NCBI GenBank assembly: GCA_031554275.1
Contig: JAVBKB010000128.1
Coordinates: 1-38,119, forward strand
Direction of reading: 5' to 3'
Length of the DNA: 38,119 bases
From: JAVBKB01 sp031554275
Lineage (GTDB): Bacteria > Bacillota > Bacilli > JARBTR01
Under the pieces are notes generated by a model, which saw only the letters and a list, made by a program, of their open reading frames with translations, was not told the origin of the DNA and searched no databases. Positions within the stretch are counted from its first letter, which is position 1; each line of letters begins with the position of its first letter. A program made the position numbers and the translations under genes. Below are positions 1-8,006 of this stretch, piece by piece.

Positions 1-600
1 GGTAATTTCAGCTTTGATTTAACTGACCTTAATACAGGAGTCTATTACTTTAAAGTGCAAGAAACACTCAGCAATGCTACTGGTTGGGATTATGATGATT
101 CTGTTTCAGTCGTAACTGTTCAAGTCACAGATAATGGGGATGGAACTTCAACAGCTGTAGCTTCTTATCCAAGCGGGAATGCTGTAGTCTTTAATAATGT
201 GTTCACACCTCCAACTATAAATACTGCAGATGTAAGTATTAATGGGCAAAAAACGATTTCTGGTATCGCTAGCACAAGTGAAGAATTTCACTACACATTG
301 ACTCAAGTGACTGATAACACTGGGACAACTGCTGTCACTAGTGGCATCACAGACTCTGCATCTACCATTGGTGCTGGAACTTTCAGCTTTGATTTAACTG
401 ACCTTAGTACGGGAGTTTATTACTTTAAAGTGCAAGAAACACTCGGCAATGCTACTGGTTGGGATTATGATGATTCAGTATCTGTCGTAACCGTTCAAGT
501 CACAGATAATGGAGACGGAACTTCAACAGCAGTAGCTTCTTATCCAAGCGGGAATGCTGTTGTATTTAATAATGTGTTCACGCCTCCAACTGTAAATACT
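1..600 (+). repeat. Near-identical 375-bp tandem repeats inside the surface-protein gene
   Basis: Copy A (1-225, truncated) and copy B (226-600) align with a 375-bp period. Only scattered, mostly silent differences separate them over the overlap, for example GCTGTA against GCAGTA. The following copy C (601 to about 950) is clearly divergent. The similarity of A and B at the DNA level points to recent duplication or gene conversion. Such repeats can change copy number by recombination and are easily miscollapsed in short-read assemblies. Confidence 0.85.
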
Positions 601-1119
601 GCAGATGTAAGTATTGCGATAGAAAAGAAAATCATTGGAATTGATAGCACAGATGAACCATTCAACTTCAATTTAGCCGAAGTTACTGATATATCGGGCC
701 AAACGGTGAAAGATTCAGGTATCTTTGTAACAACTAGCATAATTGGTGCTGGTAACTCTAGCTTTAAATTAAAAAACCTAGCTTCAGGAACGTACTATTT
801 TAAAATTACTGAATCAATTGGTCAGACTAAAGGTTGGACATTTGATGAAGCGGCTTATATTGTTAAGGTAGTAGTACAAGACAATAGTGCTACAGTTACT
901 TTGGTAGTCTATCCAAGTGTAGCCAAAGTTGTTTTCATAAATAAGTACACTCCGGAGCCGGAGACGCCAACAACAAAGCCGCCAACAACAAAACCGGAAG
1001 TTGTTAGACCTCAAACGGGTGATAACAATAATTCATCAACAATATTTAGTCTCATCTCATTAGCAAGTTTATTGGTATTACTAGCATCACAAAGAAAGTT
1101 GAAACCTTCTAAGAAGTAA
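1..1119 (+). CDS. Cell-wall-anchored surface protein with Spy0128-type pilin repeats (5'-truncated by window)
   Basis: The reading frame is open from base 1, so the true start lies outside the window; 372 residues are visible. Three 125-residue repeats of the Spy0128/FctA (streptococcal pilin isopeptide linkage) type follow one another. Each has an early lysine (QKTISG, Lys codon 250-252), a mid-domain glutamate (FKVQET) and a C-terminal Phe-x-Asn-x-aromatic (FNNVF; FINKY in the third). These are the positions expected to form an intramolecular Lys-Asn isopeptide bond. A Pro/Thr-rich linker (PTTKPPTTKP) leads to RPQTG (1006-1020), a hydrophobic stretch and a basic tail (KLKPSKK), which is a sortase sorting signal. 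RPQTG instead of LPxTG is a variant. The protein is probably an adhesin or pilus-like stalk covalently linked to the wall. Ligand and full length are unknown. Confidence 0.9.
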   Translation, partial: GNFSFDLTDLNTGVYYFKVQETLSNATGWDYDDSVSVVTVQVTDNGDGTSTAVASYPSGNAVVFNNVFTPPTINTADVSINGQKTISGIASTSEEFHYTLTQVTDNTGTTAVTSGITDSASTIGAGTFSFDLTDLSTGVYYFKVQETLGNATGWDYDDSVSVVTVQVTDNGDGTSTAVASYPSGNAVVFNNVFTPPTVNTADVSIAIEKKIIGIDSTDEPFNFNLAEVTDISGQTVKDSGIFVTTSIIGAGNSSFKLKNLASGTYYFKITESIGQTKGWTFDEAAYIVKVVVQDNSATVTLVVYPSVAKVVFINKYTPEPETPTTKPPTTKPEVVRPQTGDNNNSSTIFSLISLASLLVLLASQRKLKPSKK

Positions 1120-1180
1120 AATATTTCTTTCAGGGTCAACTAAAGATGAACAAAAAATATATCGAAAAATCATTTTCACA

Positions 1181-1228
1181 AAATAGAGCTAATCTGCCCA
1201 AACCGGCAAGATTAGCTCTATTTATATA
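1181..1228 (+). terminator. Terminator hairpin downstream of the surface-protein gene
   Basis: A long inverted repeat pairs 1181-1198 with 1205-1223: 14 bp, a one-base bulge, then 4 bp of TGCC/GGCA, with a 6-nt loop. The right arm ends in CTATTT and is followed by T-rich sequence. It lies 60 bp after the stop codon. The A-rich left flank may let it work in both directions. Confidence 0.75.
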
Positions 1229-1295
1229 ATTTAACATTGGATTAACACCGAAACAGACCCACTTTTAGCTCACTTATTCTAGCCTCTCAGTTCAC

Positions 1296-1323
1296 AAAAA
1301 AAGCCCCACATGGGCATTTTTTT
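1296..1323 (-). terminator. Intrinsic terminator of the molybdoenzyme 1 gene cluster
   Basis: Read on the minus strand, a short GC stem (GCCC/GGGC, 1303-1306 with 1312-1315) is flanked by runs of seven A and seven T. It lies 15 bp beyond the stop codon of the gene ending at 1338. It is symmetrical enough to act in both directions. Confidence 0.75.
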
Positions 1324-1337
1324 AATTCTATACTCAC

Positions 1338-2342
1338 TCAGCAATCTGTCGAACTCACCTTGTTTCCAGCTACAAACTTTTCCTTTTCAAAAGCGCTAAC
1401 ACAATCAATCTCTTTTAATTCAATGCCCTTGAAGAAGCAAATATCATAGCAGAGGTTACATTCTGAGCATAGGTATGGATCAACGAGGATACTCTCACTT
1501 GCTACTTGTGTAAGTGCTTTGTTAGGGCACAGTATTGAGCACGCTTCACAAAACTTGCAATTTTCATTGATTACAGGTAGTTGTACGGTCATTTTTTCAA
1601 ACAAATGCGGCATTTTCCTAGCGACATATTTCAATTCTTTACGATGAGAGCTGATCCACTGAGATTGTACAATAGTCTCATCATCCGTTTTGGATGCCCA
1701 ACGATGAATTGCTTCTTTGGGCGTAGATTTAGCAGAACCAAGTATAGATGATAACCAGTTTCGTTTGTTGTGATCATATTCAACTTGTTCAACTTGCTTT
1801 CGCACTGTACGAACCCAGTTGATCTTGCTATCAGGTAACCACGCTTTTGCCTGTGCAAGTGATTCTTGAAATATGTTTTCACCAGTTGTTACTGAACAAT
1901 TATCACAGGCTTTCTCAGGTAAGTAGATTTTGCATTGGTCGTTAGTATTTAATAAAACCGTCCACATTTCGCTTGTAATCATTCCGAAGCATGGAACTTC
2001 TATCGTGTTAACAGAAGAATCCTCCATTTTGTGATAAGCACAATGCAAATAGAACTTCTCATTCTGGTGAATGAACTTATGAATAAGGTGCAATAAGTTC
2101 TCAGAAAAAACCGATTTCCAAGTGAGTGCACCAGTGGGACACTTTGCAACGCAAAGTCCGCAATCAATACAACTAGTGATTTCAACTTCCTTCTCACCTA
2201 CAGTTATACCTTCAACTGGACACACATCCAAACATGCAGAACATTTGGACAGCACAGAAGAAACCCTTGAACATTTATTTGAATTAATAATGATATTTTC
2301 AAATGAAGCAGAAACTATTTCTGCAATTTTAAAAATCTTCAT
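1338..2342 (-). CDS. Polyferredoxin-like 4Fe-4S protein with cysteine-containing central domain
   Basis: This 334-residue protein is probably an electron-transfer partner of the neighbouring molybdoenzyme. Two N-terminal cluster sites (Cys24/34/37/41, with an unusually wide first gap, and Cys58/61/64/68) and two C-terminal sites (Cys262/265/268/272 and Cys292/295/298/302) predict four [4Fe-4S] clusters. Between them, residues about 95-185 hold five more cysteines (101, 118, 137, 146, 149) in the motifs EVPCFGM and KACDNC. This middle part looks faintly like cysteine-rich domains of heterodisulfide-reductase or hydrogenase-delta type electron carriers, but I cannot name the family. No signal peptide or membrane segment is visible, so it is cytoplasmic. 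The start is supported by GAGGGG five bases upstream. It follows the chaperone gene by 26 bp and is the last gene before the terminator. Confidence 0.85.
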   Translation of the reverse strand: MKIFKIAEIVSASFENIIINSNKCSRVSSVLSKCSACLDVCPVEGITVGEKEVEITSCIDCGLCVAKCPTGALTWKSVFSENLLHLIHKFIHQNEKFYLHCAYHKMEDSSVNTIEVPCFGMITSEMWTVLLNTNDQCKIYLPEKACDNCSVTTGENIFQESLAQAKAWLPDSKINWVRTVRKQVEQVEYDHNKRNWLSSILGSAKSTPKEAIHRWASKTDDETIVQSQWISSHRKELKYVARKMPHLFEKMTVQLPVINENCKFCEACSILCPNKALTQVASESILVDPYLCSECNLCYDICFFKGIELKEIDCVSAFEKEKFVAGNKVSSTDC

Positions 2343-2368
2343 TTTGGCCCCTCTACATTAAATATAAA

Positions 2369-2995
2369 CTAGTAGTTTTTTCTTTCATTGATAACAAATT
2401 CTTTTAGAATAATAGCAATTCCAGTACATAGCTTTGATTTGCTGCTTTTGATGACATCATCACAATGCAATGGAACCCATTTAGCAAATCTTGTTGAGAA
2501 AAATAACTGATAGAGCTCTTCCGCTTTGGTTCTTTCATCAGCATTAGGATCATTGATAGATTTATGAAGTAGATAACAAATAAATTCTAATTCAAATTCT
2601 ATGTGATCATCAACTTCAATGTTAAATTCCTTAACTTCCAAACCAGCTTCAGCGTAGAAATTCCGAACGATCATTGTATCTTCCGTCATCAGCATCCGTT
2701 CTTCTCCACAGTAAACAGATTCATATGGTGGTGCGGGTAGCTTGTTAGGTCCAATAAACAATCTCGTAAACTCTAGTTCTACAAGTTCAATATCCTCTTT
2801 TGACAAATTCGTTAGCATGCCTAAACCACTAGCGTATTTCTCGGTTTCTGTATCTAAAAATTGCTCCAGATAATCTCTCACAGCAACCCATTCTTCAGCT
2901 GGGATTTTCTGAGCATAGTAATTCAAGAATAAATGAAAGACATTAAATCGGTTTTTTGTAGTGCTATTTTCAATTAATTCAGTTGTTTTCTTCAT
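2369..2995 (-). CDS. TorD/DmsD-family molybdoenzyme maturation chaperone
   Basis: This cytoplasmic chaperone is expected to bind the Tat signal and apo-form of a DMSO-reductase-family catalytic subunit, aiding cofactor insertion and delaying export. The family hallmark is clear: a Glu-x2-Arg-Leu-Phe segment followed by GP and PPYESVY, then an acidic DHIEFELEF helix typical of TorD/NarJ proteins. It is about 208 residues, normal for the family. I place the start at the ATG at 2995, preceded by AGAGGTAA with 6-7 nt spacing. An in-frame GTG at 3025 has no ribosome site. The natural client is the Tat-signal enzyme encoded at 3917-6154. The system 2 enzyme without a Tat signal may also use it for cofactor loading. 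Confidence 0.9.
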   Translation of the reverse strand: MKKTTELIENSTTKNRFNVFHLFLNYYAQKIPAEEWVAVRDYLEQFLDTETEKYASGLGMLTNLSKEDIELVELEFTRLFIGPNKLPAPPYESVYCGEERMLMTEDTMIVRNFYAEAGLEVKEFNIEVDDHIEFELEFICYLLHKSINDPNADERTKAEELYQLFFSTRFAKWVPLHCDDVIKSSKSKLCTGIAIILKEFVINERKNY

Positions 2996-3192
2996 TATGG
3001 TTACCTCTTTTACATTTGAAATCACTCATTAAATGATGAGCTTGCAACAATAATTTTGGTATCAATTCTTTAGTTGATCATATCATAATTACTCAATAGA
3101 ACACTGTATCCTCTGTGAATTTTTTAAGTTTTTAATAGAATGGAAATTCGATAGAAATGATATGTTTCTTGCTACAAAAACTGTACACAAAC

Positions 3193-3288
3193 AAGAGGTT
3201 GGAAAATAAGGGATTCCGAAAAATCTTTAACTTTTTGCTAGCATTGGCTCACAAAACTAATTCGAAATTTACCTTGTTCCAACCTCTT
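3193..3288. other. Long inverted repeat in the 341-bp gap between ferredoxin and chaperone genes
   Basis: Perfect 12-nt arms (AAGAGGTTGGAA at 3193-3204 and its complement at 3277-3288) enclose 72 nt. After a small internal loop the stem extends by AAGG/CCTT. No strong U-run follows on the minus strand, so it is not an ordinary terminator. It could be a transcript-processing or attenuating hairpin, or a copy of a dispersed intergenic element. Arms of the GAGGTTGG type recall repeats common in Lactobacillales; that comparison is from memory. The 10-mer AAGGGATTCC also occurs twice in direct orientation, inside the loop and just before the ferredoxin stop. The rest of 2996-3336 is AT-rich with no convincing promoter or ORF. 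Confidence 0.55.
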
Positions 3289-3336
3289 CACGATTGCGAA
3301 TTCAATATTTAATATTTTTTCTCAAGGGATTCCTTA

Positions 3337-3900
3337 TTAAGAAGGAATTACTCTTTCAATCTTCGATTCTTTGACAAATCGTGTTGCTGGATGTGTTTTA
3401 GAGATATCTGGGAAACCAACCATTTCCTTTTTGTATTTCGCATCTGTTAATGTGCTGACATCTTCAACTTTAATCGCACCCACTGGACATGTTTGTACAC
3501 ATCCTGGAAGTTCGCCCTTATCAAGTCTCTCATAGCACATGTGACATTTACTAGTTTTCTTCTCTTCCTCACTATACTGAGGAACTTTGTATGGACATGC
3601 CTCGATACACATTTTGCAGCCAATACATTTTTCATGGTCTTGAATGACGATACCATCGTCACGTTTTGTATATGCACTCTTAGGACATACCTTCAAACAA
3701 GCTGGATCATCACAATGATTACAAGCAAGAGACATGCTCATTCTAGTTGGTGTTCCAAATGCGTCTTCTTTAATTGTTTGAAGTTTTCGCCAACGCATGC
3801 TTGGCTCTAATTCATTAAAGTTTTTACAAGCCATTTCACAGGCACTACAGCCAATGCATTTATCAATATTTACTGTGAATCCGAGTTTTTTAGCCATCAT
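3337..3900 (-). CDS. DmsB-type ferredoxin subunit with four [4Fe-4S] sites (system 1)
   Basis: This 187-residue electron-transfer subunit should pass electrons to or from the catalytic subunit encoded 16 bp upstream. All sixteen cysteines of the DmsB/PsrB/NrfC fold are present: Cys15/18/21/25, 60/63/68/72, 92/95/98/102 and 119/122/134/138. There is no Tat signal. By analogy with DmsB it could be exported as a hitch-hiker with the Tat-bearing catalytic subunit. The ribosome site AAGGAGG precedes two adjacent ATG codons, at 3900 and 3897, and either could be used. No DmsC/NrfD-type membrane anchor follows, so the electron donor in the membrane is unknown. Confidence 0.93.
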   Translation of the reverse strand: MMAKKLGFTVNIDKCIGCSACEMACKNFNELEPSMRWRKLQTIKEDAFGTPTRMSMSLACNHCDDPACLKVCPKSAYTKRDDGIVIQDHEKCIGCKMCIEACPYKVPQYSEEEKKTSKCHMCYERLDKGELPGCVQTCPVGAIKVEDVSTLTDAKYKKEMVGFPDISKTHPATRFVKESKIERVIPS

Positions 3901-3916
3901 TTTTCCCTCCTTTTCG

Positions 3917-6154
3917 TTAATTCACTTTCTCTATCTTGACGAAGTTATCATGAAACGAAATTCCTGGCATACCTGTTGCTTTTGCACCCATATCTGCCGG
4001 TGTTGCCTTAACAGTCCTATTGATATTAAAATCGTTATTACCCATCCACATTTCGTAGATGACAACTTCCTTCTTCGGAACGTTCTGTGTAATCCTAGCT
4101 GGAACTGTCACTTCACCAATTTCATTAGAGATTTTTACTTTATCTCCCTCTTTGATAGAGTAGCTCATTGCTAGTTCAGGGTGGATTTCCATGAATGGCC
4201 CTTCATTTAAAGCTTTCATCCAATCAAGATGTTGGAATTGCCCATTTATTCCACATTTCCAATGCGGCGAAATACAACGAACCGGATAAGCATCAGTTGG
4301 TTTCATCTCTTCCATTTGCATTGGGATATCCTCATGGCCAAATTTTACCGCTTCTGCAGAAGTAAACTCATACTTTTTAGATTCGGTTCTAAATACACCG
4401 TCTTTCCAAGCAACTTCTTTATTCAACATTTTCTTTGGACCATCTTTAAGCTCTTTCCAATCCTTCATGCCAAAGCTTTTTAAGAAATCTTCAGTGAACT
4501 CTTTTTCTACCCATTCTTCTAAGTCACCTGTAGTCGGGAATGTACAAGATCCCTTTTCTAGCTCATTTAATTTAGCTGATAATCCCATAGCAATCTCAAG
4601 ATCATGCTTGGCTTCATACAACGGCTTAATAGCGCGCTCATTTAGAGTAACCCAATAGTGCCAGTAGCTAACACCAATTCCAGGTGTTTCGAAAATCGAA
4701 GTCACAGGCAATACGATATCTGATAGCTCAACTGTTTTGGTCATGAACAGATCAGCAGTTACAACAAAATCCATAGATTTAAACATTGCTTCAACAGCAT
4801 TGGAATCTGGGTCTTGTTGAGCTGAGTTTCTACAAGCCAACCAAAGCATTTTAATTGGCGGCTCTTTTTGTTCCATTACATGAGCTGCAAAGTTATTCAT
4901 GTTGATAGGTCTGCTCTTATCTGCACCAGTTTGTGGGTCTTTAATGCCCACGCTTCCCTCAGGAGCTTTCGGTGATGTCACATTATAAGAGAATCCCCAT
5001 GAATCCAATTGTGCATAGTTTGCGCCACCGCCCGAAACACCAATATTTCCAGTGATCGCGGCTAGTGCATCTATCGCACGTACATTGTGACCACCATTAA
5101 TATGGCGTTGCATGCCATAACCAATCCAAATATTCGCAGGCTTTGTGGTTGCATATTCTTTGGCAATTTGTTCAATCACTGCTTTTGGAACGCCAGTTTT
5201 CTGAGCTGCCGAATCTACAGTTACATTATTTTTGACATACTCGAAAAATTTCTCATATCCAAGGGAATTCTTCTTCAGCCATGCTTCATCATAAAGATTG
5301 TTATCAATAATGTAGCGTGCCATTCCTAGCGCTAATGCACCATCTGTACTTGTATTAATCTGAATATGCAAATCGGCTTTTGCAGCAGTACTCGTCAAGA
5401 TCGGGTCGATAGCAATAATTTTGCAACCATTTTCTTTAGCTTTTTCAACAAAACGCATAGTTTGCATCGCTGTCCAAGCACCATTTGTTCCCCATAGAAT
5501 CATATATTTTGCGTTAACAAAATCTTCTGGATCGTTGTTCACAATAGCACCAAAATCAAATGTCTGCGCATCGATACCAGCTGGCCAACATGGTGTTCCT
5601 GTTACTTTTGACACGTAGCCAACACTTGAAAAAAGCCCATCAATTGAATAATTCAATATATTGAAATTACCAGAATACCAATTGTAGCAAATCGGTAGCA
5701 TACTGCCGTATTCTTTCTTAATCTTCAACATTTGTTGTGCGATTTCAGTGTAAGCTTCATCCCAACTAATTTGCTTCCACTTACCAGTTCCTCTGCCCTC
5801 TTGTTTCATTGGGTACTTGATTCGGTCTGGTGAATAGACCTGACCAGGATAGCTATTTCCTTTTGAACAAATAGCACCCCCTGTGTAAGTATTTTTCGGA
5901 TTTCCTTCTACTCTCTTCAAAACGCCATCTTCAACTGTGCTGAGTAGAGAACATGTGCTATAACAGTTTCTAGTACACACATTTTGAAAAACTTCTGTTT
6001 TTCCAGCAGGCTTCTTTTCACCACTACTATTACTATTATCGCCATCAGTTTTCTTATCTGATAACTTGCTAAGCGCAAATGCACCACCGCCTACTGCTGC
6101 TGCCGCACCGACTACCGCTGCTCCCTTTATGAGGGTTCTACGTTTCATTTCCAT
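3917..6154 (-). CDS. Tat-exported DMSO-reductase-family molybdopterin oxidoreductase, catalytic subunit (system 1)
   Basis: This 745-residue bis-molybdopterin enzyme probably reduces a small terminal electron acceptor outside the membrane; the substrate cannot be read from sequence. The N-terminus has a twin-arginine signal (KRRTLIKG, then an Ala/Gly-rich core to about residue 30). An Fe-S site follows as Cys60-x3-Cys64-x3-Cys68-x27-Cys96 (CTRNCYSTC...CSKG). Cys189, in GTPCWPAG, sits where the metal-ligating residue is expected. If so, the ligand is cysteine, as in thiosulfate and polysulfide reductases, rather than the serine of DmsA. The C-terminal molydopterin-binding domain (EGDKVKISNEIGEV) is complete. 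I chose the ATG at 6154, with AAAGGAGG 7-8 nt upstream and the Tat motif at residues 4-10. An upstream in-frame ATG at 6196 would push the Tat motif too far inward. Confidence 0.92.
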   Translation of the reverse strand: MEMKRRTLIKGAAVVGAAAAVGGGAFALSKLSDKKTDGDNSNSSGEKKPAGKTEVFQNVCTRNCYSTCSLLSTVEDGVLKRVEGNPKNTYTGGAICSKGNSYPGQVYSPDRIKYPMKQEGRGTGKWKQISWDEAYTEIAQQMLKIKKEYGSMLPICYNWYSGNFNILNYSIDGLFSSVGYVSKVTGTPCWPAGIDAQTFDFGAIVNNDPEDFVNAKYMILWGTNGAWTAMQTMRFVEKAKENGCKIIAIDPILTSTAAKADLHIQINTSTDGALALGMARYIIDNNLYDEAWLKKNSLGYEKFFEYVKNNVTVDSAAQKTGVPKAVIEQIAKEYATTKPANIWIGYGMQRHINGGHNVRAIDALAAITGNIGVSGGGANYAQLDSWGFSYNVTSPKAPEGSVGIKDPQTGADKSRPINMNNFAAHVMEQKEPPIKMLWLACRNSAQQDPDSNAVEAMFKSMDFVVTADLFMTKTVELSDIVLPVTSIFETPGIGVSYWHYWVTLNERAIKPLYEAKHDLEIAMGLSAKLNELEKGSCTFPTTGDLEEWVEKEFTEDFLKSFGMKDWKELKDGPKKMLNKEVAWKDGVFRTESKKYEFTSAEAVKFGHEDIPMQMEEMKPTDAYPVRCISPHWKCGINGQFQHLDWMKALNEGPFMEIHPELAMSYSIKEGDKVKISNEIGEVTVPARITQNVPKKEVVIYEMWMGNNDFNINRTVKATPADMGAKATGMPGISFHDNFVKIEKVN

Positions 6155-6218
6155 AATGCTTCCTCCTTTACCAAGTTCGCAATTCCTTTGTGACACGGAT
6201 TTGCAATTCTTTATTCTG

Positions 6219-6248
6219 ACCTGTTTTATTGTTAGAAATATTACAGGT
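6219..6248. promoter_or_regulatory. Inverted repeat in the leader of the system 1 catalytic gene
   Basis: ACCTGT (6219-6224) and ACAGGT (6243-6248) form a dyad with an 18-nt spacer. It lies about 65 bp before the start codon and after the U-run of the preceding RNA fold. It could be a protein operator, with the PucR-type regulator encoded next door as the obvious candidate, or a leader hairpin. No clear -35/-10 pair was found here. Confidence 0.3.
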
Positions 6249-6268
6249 TCATCTTGTTTTTATCATAT

Positions 6269-6355
6269 AAAAAAAACCCGCTAAACGGATTGTAGAGTTA
6301 TACAATCTTTCTAGCTGGTTTCAGTAGGAATGTCCATTTAGGTTGAATTAGCGGT
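6269..6355 (-). ncRNA. Branched RNA fold ending in a U-run (terminator or possible cis-regulatory RNA)
   Basis: On the minus strand the 10-bp gap after the regulator stop leads into a closing stem P1 (CCGCTAA/TTAGCGG, 6348-6354 with 6278-6284). P1 is followed by eight U (6269-6276). P1 encloses two helices: P2 (6311-6317 with 6322-6327, a CTG/CAG core, one bulge, 4-nt loop) and P3 (GATTGTA/TACAATC, 6288-6294 with 6301-6307, 6-nt loop). About 20 unpaired bases lie 5' of P2. A plain intrinsic terminator would not need a junction, so this looks like a riboswitch- or attenuator-like terminator for the downstream molybdoenzyme gene. I do not recognise it as a known class, including the Moco-element as I remember it. 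Confidence 0.5.
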
Positions 6356-6365
6356 ATAAATGTGT

Positions 6366-8006
6366 TCATTTAGTGATCATTGTGTTGATTTTGAATGCGA
6401 TACTTAAGTTTACTATATCCTCAAATTGTTGTAGATCAACATCAAGCACATTCTCAATCTTTTTCAAATGATTACGTAGTGTATTTGAATGAATGAACAG
6501 TTTCTCGGCAGTTGTATTTAAATTCCCATTTTCATGAATGAAGATTTGTAGTGTTTCCATCAAGTTAGTTTGATTCTGCCCATCATAAATGTATAACTCT
6601 CTCAAATAATCTTTATAATAGTCCTCTAGTTGTTCAAATCGCAAACTTGACAGCAGTCTCACCACACCCAGATCATCGAAATGAGTAATGGTATTCTTTT
6701 CGAAAATCATTTCTCCAAGCGAAAGGGTCATTTTGGCCTCTTGAAAACTTCGAAACACGTCTCGGATAGACTGGTAGAGTCGACCAATGCCGATATAGAT
6801 ATCAGCCCACAGAATCTTTTTCGAAATACTTTGATAGACCTGCTCTGCCACTTGACGAACGCTGACCACTTCAGGCGATAACTTGTCTGGTTCACTAGCG
6901 AAAATCACAACAATCTTATCATCCATCTCCATAATAATAGGGTGAAAAAACAACATGTTAAACGCATTTCGGATTAATGAAATTGCGTGCTCCATCTTTG
7001 ATTGGTCGTAGCTCTCGCCTAGATGATATCTTAAATCGAATATCAGCAAATGATGAGGTCGCGTTAAATCCCATTGCCAATTCTTCGCCTGTTGGATCAT
7101 CGCATATTCAGAATCAAAGTTATTGTGCAAAAGATCATATACAAAATTTTGTTGATACTTGCTTTCTGCTGTTTGAATTTCTTTTTGCTTTAGAATTCCG
7201 GCCAATAAAAGTGGTGAGAGGCACTGTAATTGAACCCGATCAATTTCTGAAATTAAGGCGATCTTTTGTTTGAGGATGAAGAAACCATAAAGCTTCTGTT
7301 TCGTTCTTAACTTGTAAATTGTACATGCAAATTTTCCTTCGTTATACTCGATTTCGACATACGGCTGTGATGTATCTTCTTCTAATTGGTAGTATGCATG
7401 CATGATATCCCTTAGATCCTTCAACTGATCTTGATGTGCATCTGAAGCAAATAACAGCTCAAACCACTCATTTGTCATATAGAGTTGGTGACGCGATTTA
7501 TTTTGAAACTGTGTTAAGTATGCTTCCATCCCAATCTCGTTCATTTCAGTAGCAATTTGTTGTGTGGAGGTTTTAATGAAATCTAAAAACAAACCCATTT
7601 CCTTAAGAGCACCAATCAGGATAACTGCCTTTTCTACCTCTTCAATTGAGACCTGTTCCGCAACTTTCTCCAAAGCACCTGCAAACTGAGATTGCTTTGA
7701 AAGATTGAAAATCAAAATTTCATTCGGAGGGATTTTGGCAATTGACTCATTGATCAGAAATCCCTTGCAGTCACCGAGAAGCATGATTGCAGAAACTGAA
7801 GAATCGATTGCATATTCGATCATCGAGTAAACTTCCTCTAATACATAAGAATTCGTGTCAATCACGAAAAGGCTTTTCGAATGTAGTTCTCCTAGCCCGC
7901 TAGCTACATGATTAATTTGCAATTCCTTATTAAATCCATAAAGTATGCGATAGGATGAAAAAGGCGGAATCGCAAGTAACTCTTCCAAAACAATATTCTT
8001 ACTCAC
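6366..8006 (-). CDS. PucR-family transcriptional regulator
   Basis: This 546-residue regulator probably controls one or both molybdoenzyme systems around it. The N-terminal about 130 residues (LEELLAIPPFSSYRILYG...) fit the PucR N-terminal domain. The middle about 300 residues look like a GGDEF-like or sensory fold without recognisable catalytic motifs. The C-terminus (TLQIFIHENGNLNTTAEKLF, then HSNTLRNHLKKIE) is the PucR helix-turn-helix. The start is a GTG at 8006 with GAGGAGG six bases upstream. It overlaps the last codons of the ferredoxin gene (stop at 7999), implying translational coupling. A start at 8042 would give 36 bp more overlap and lacks a ribosome site. The effector is unknown. 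Confidence 0.85.
   Translation of the reverse strand: MSKNIVLEELLAIPPFSSYRILYGFNKELQINHVASGLGELHSKSLFVIDTNSYVLEEVYSMIEYAIDSSVSAIMLLGDCKGFLINESIAKIPPNEILIFNLSKQSQFAGALEKVAEQVSIEEVEKAVILIGALKEMGLFLDFIKTSTQQIATEMNEIGMEAYLTQFQNKSRHQLYMTNEWFELLFASDAHQDQLKDLRDIMHAYYQLEEDTSQPYVEIEYNEGKFACTIYKLRTKQKLYGFFILKQKIALISEIDRVQLQCLSPLLLAGILKQKEIQTAESKYQQNFVYDLLHNNFDSEYAMIQQAKNWQWDLTRPHHLLIFDLRYHLGESYDQSKMEHAISLIRNAFNMLFFHPIIMEMDDKIVVIFASEPDKLSPEVVSVRQVAEQVYQSISKKILWADIYIGIGRLYQSIRDVFRSFQEAKMTLSLGEMIFEKNTITHFDDLGVVRLLSSLRFEQLEDYYKDYLRELYIYDGQNQTNLMETLQIFIHENGNLNTTAEKLFIHSNTLRNHLKKIENVLDVDLQQFEDIVNLSIAFKINTMITK

Noticed and set aside
3917..6154. Assigning a substrate such as DMSO, thiosulfate or polysulfide, or acetylene hydratase activity
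   Set aside because: The cysteine ligand argues against DmsA-like serine chemistry, but family motifs alone do not fix the substrate. The ferredoxin partner and chaperone favour a redox enzyme over a hydratase.
6269..6355. Naming the RNA fold a molybdenum-cofactor riboswitch
   Set aside because: The context fits, but the fold is shorter and does not show the layout I remember for the Moco element, so it is left unnamed.
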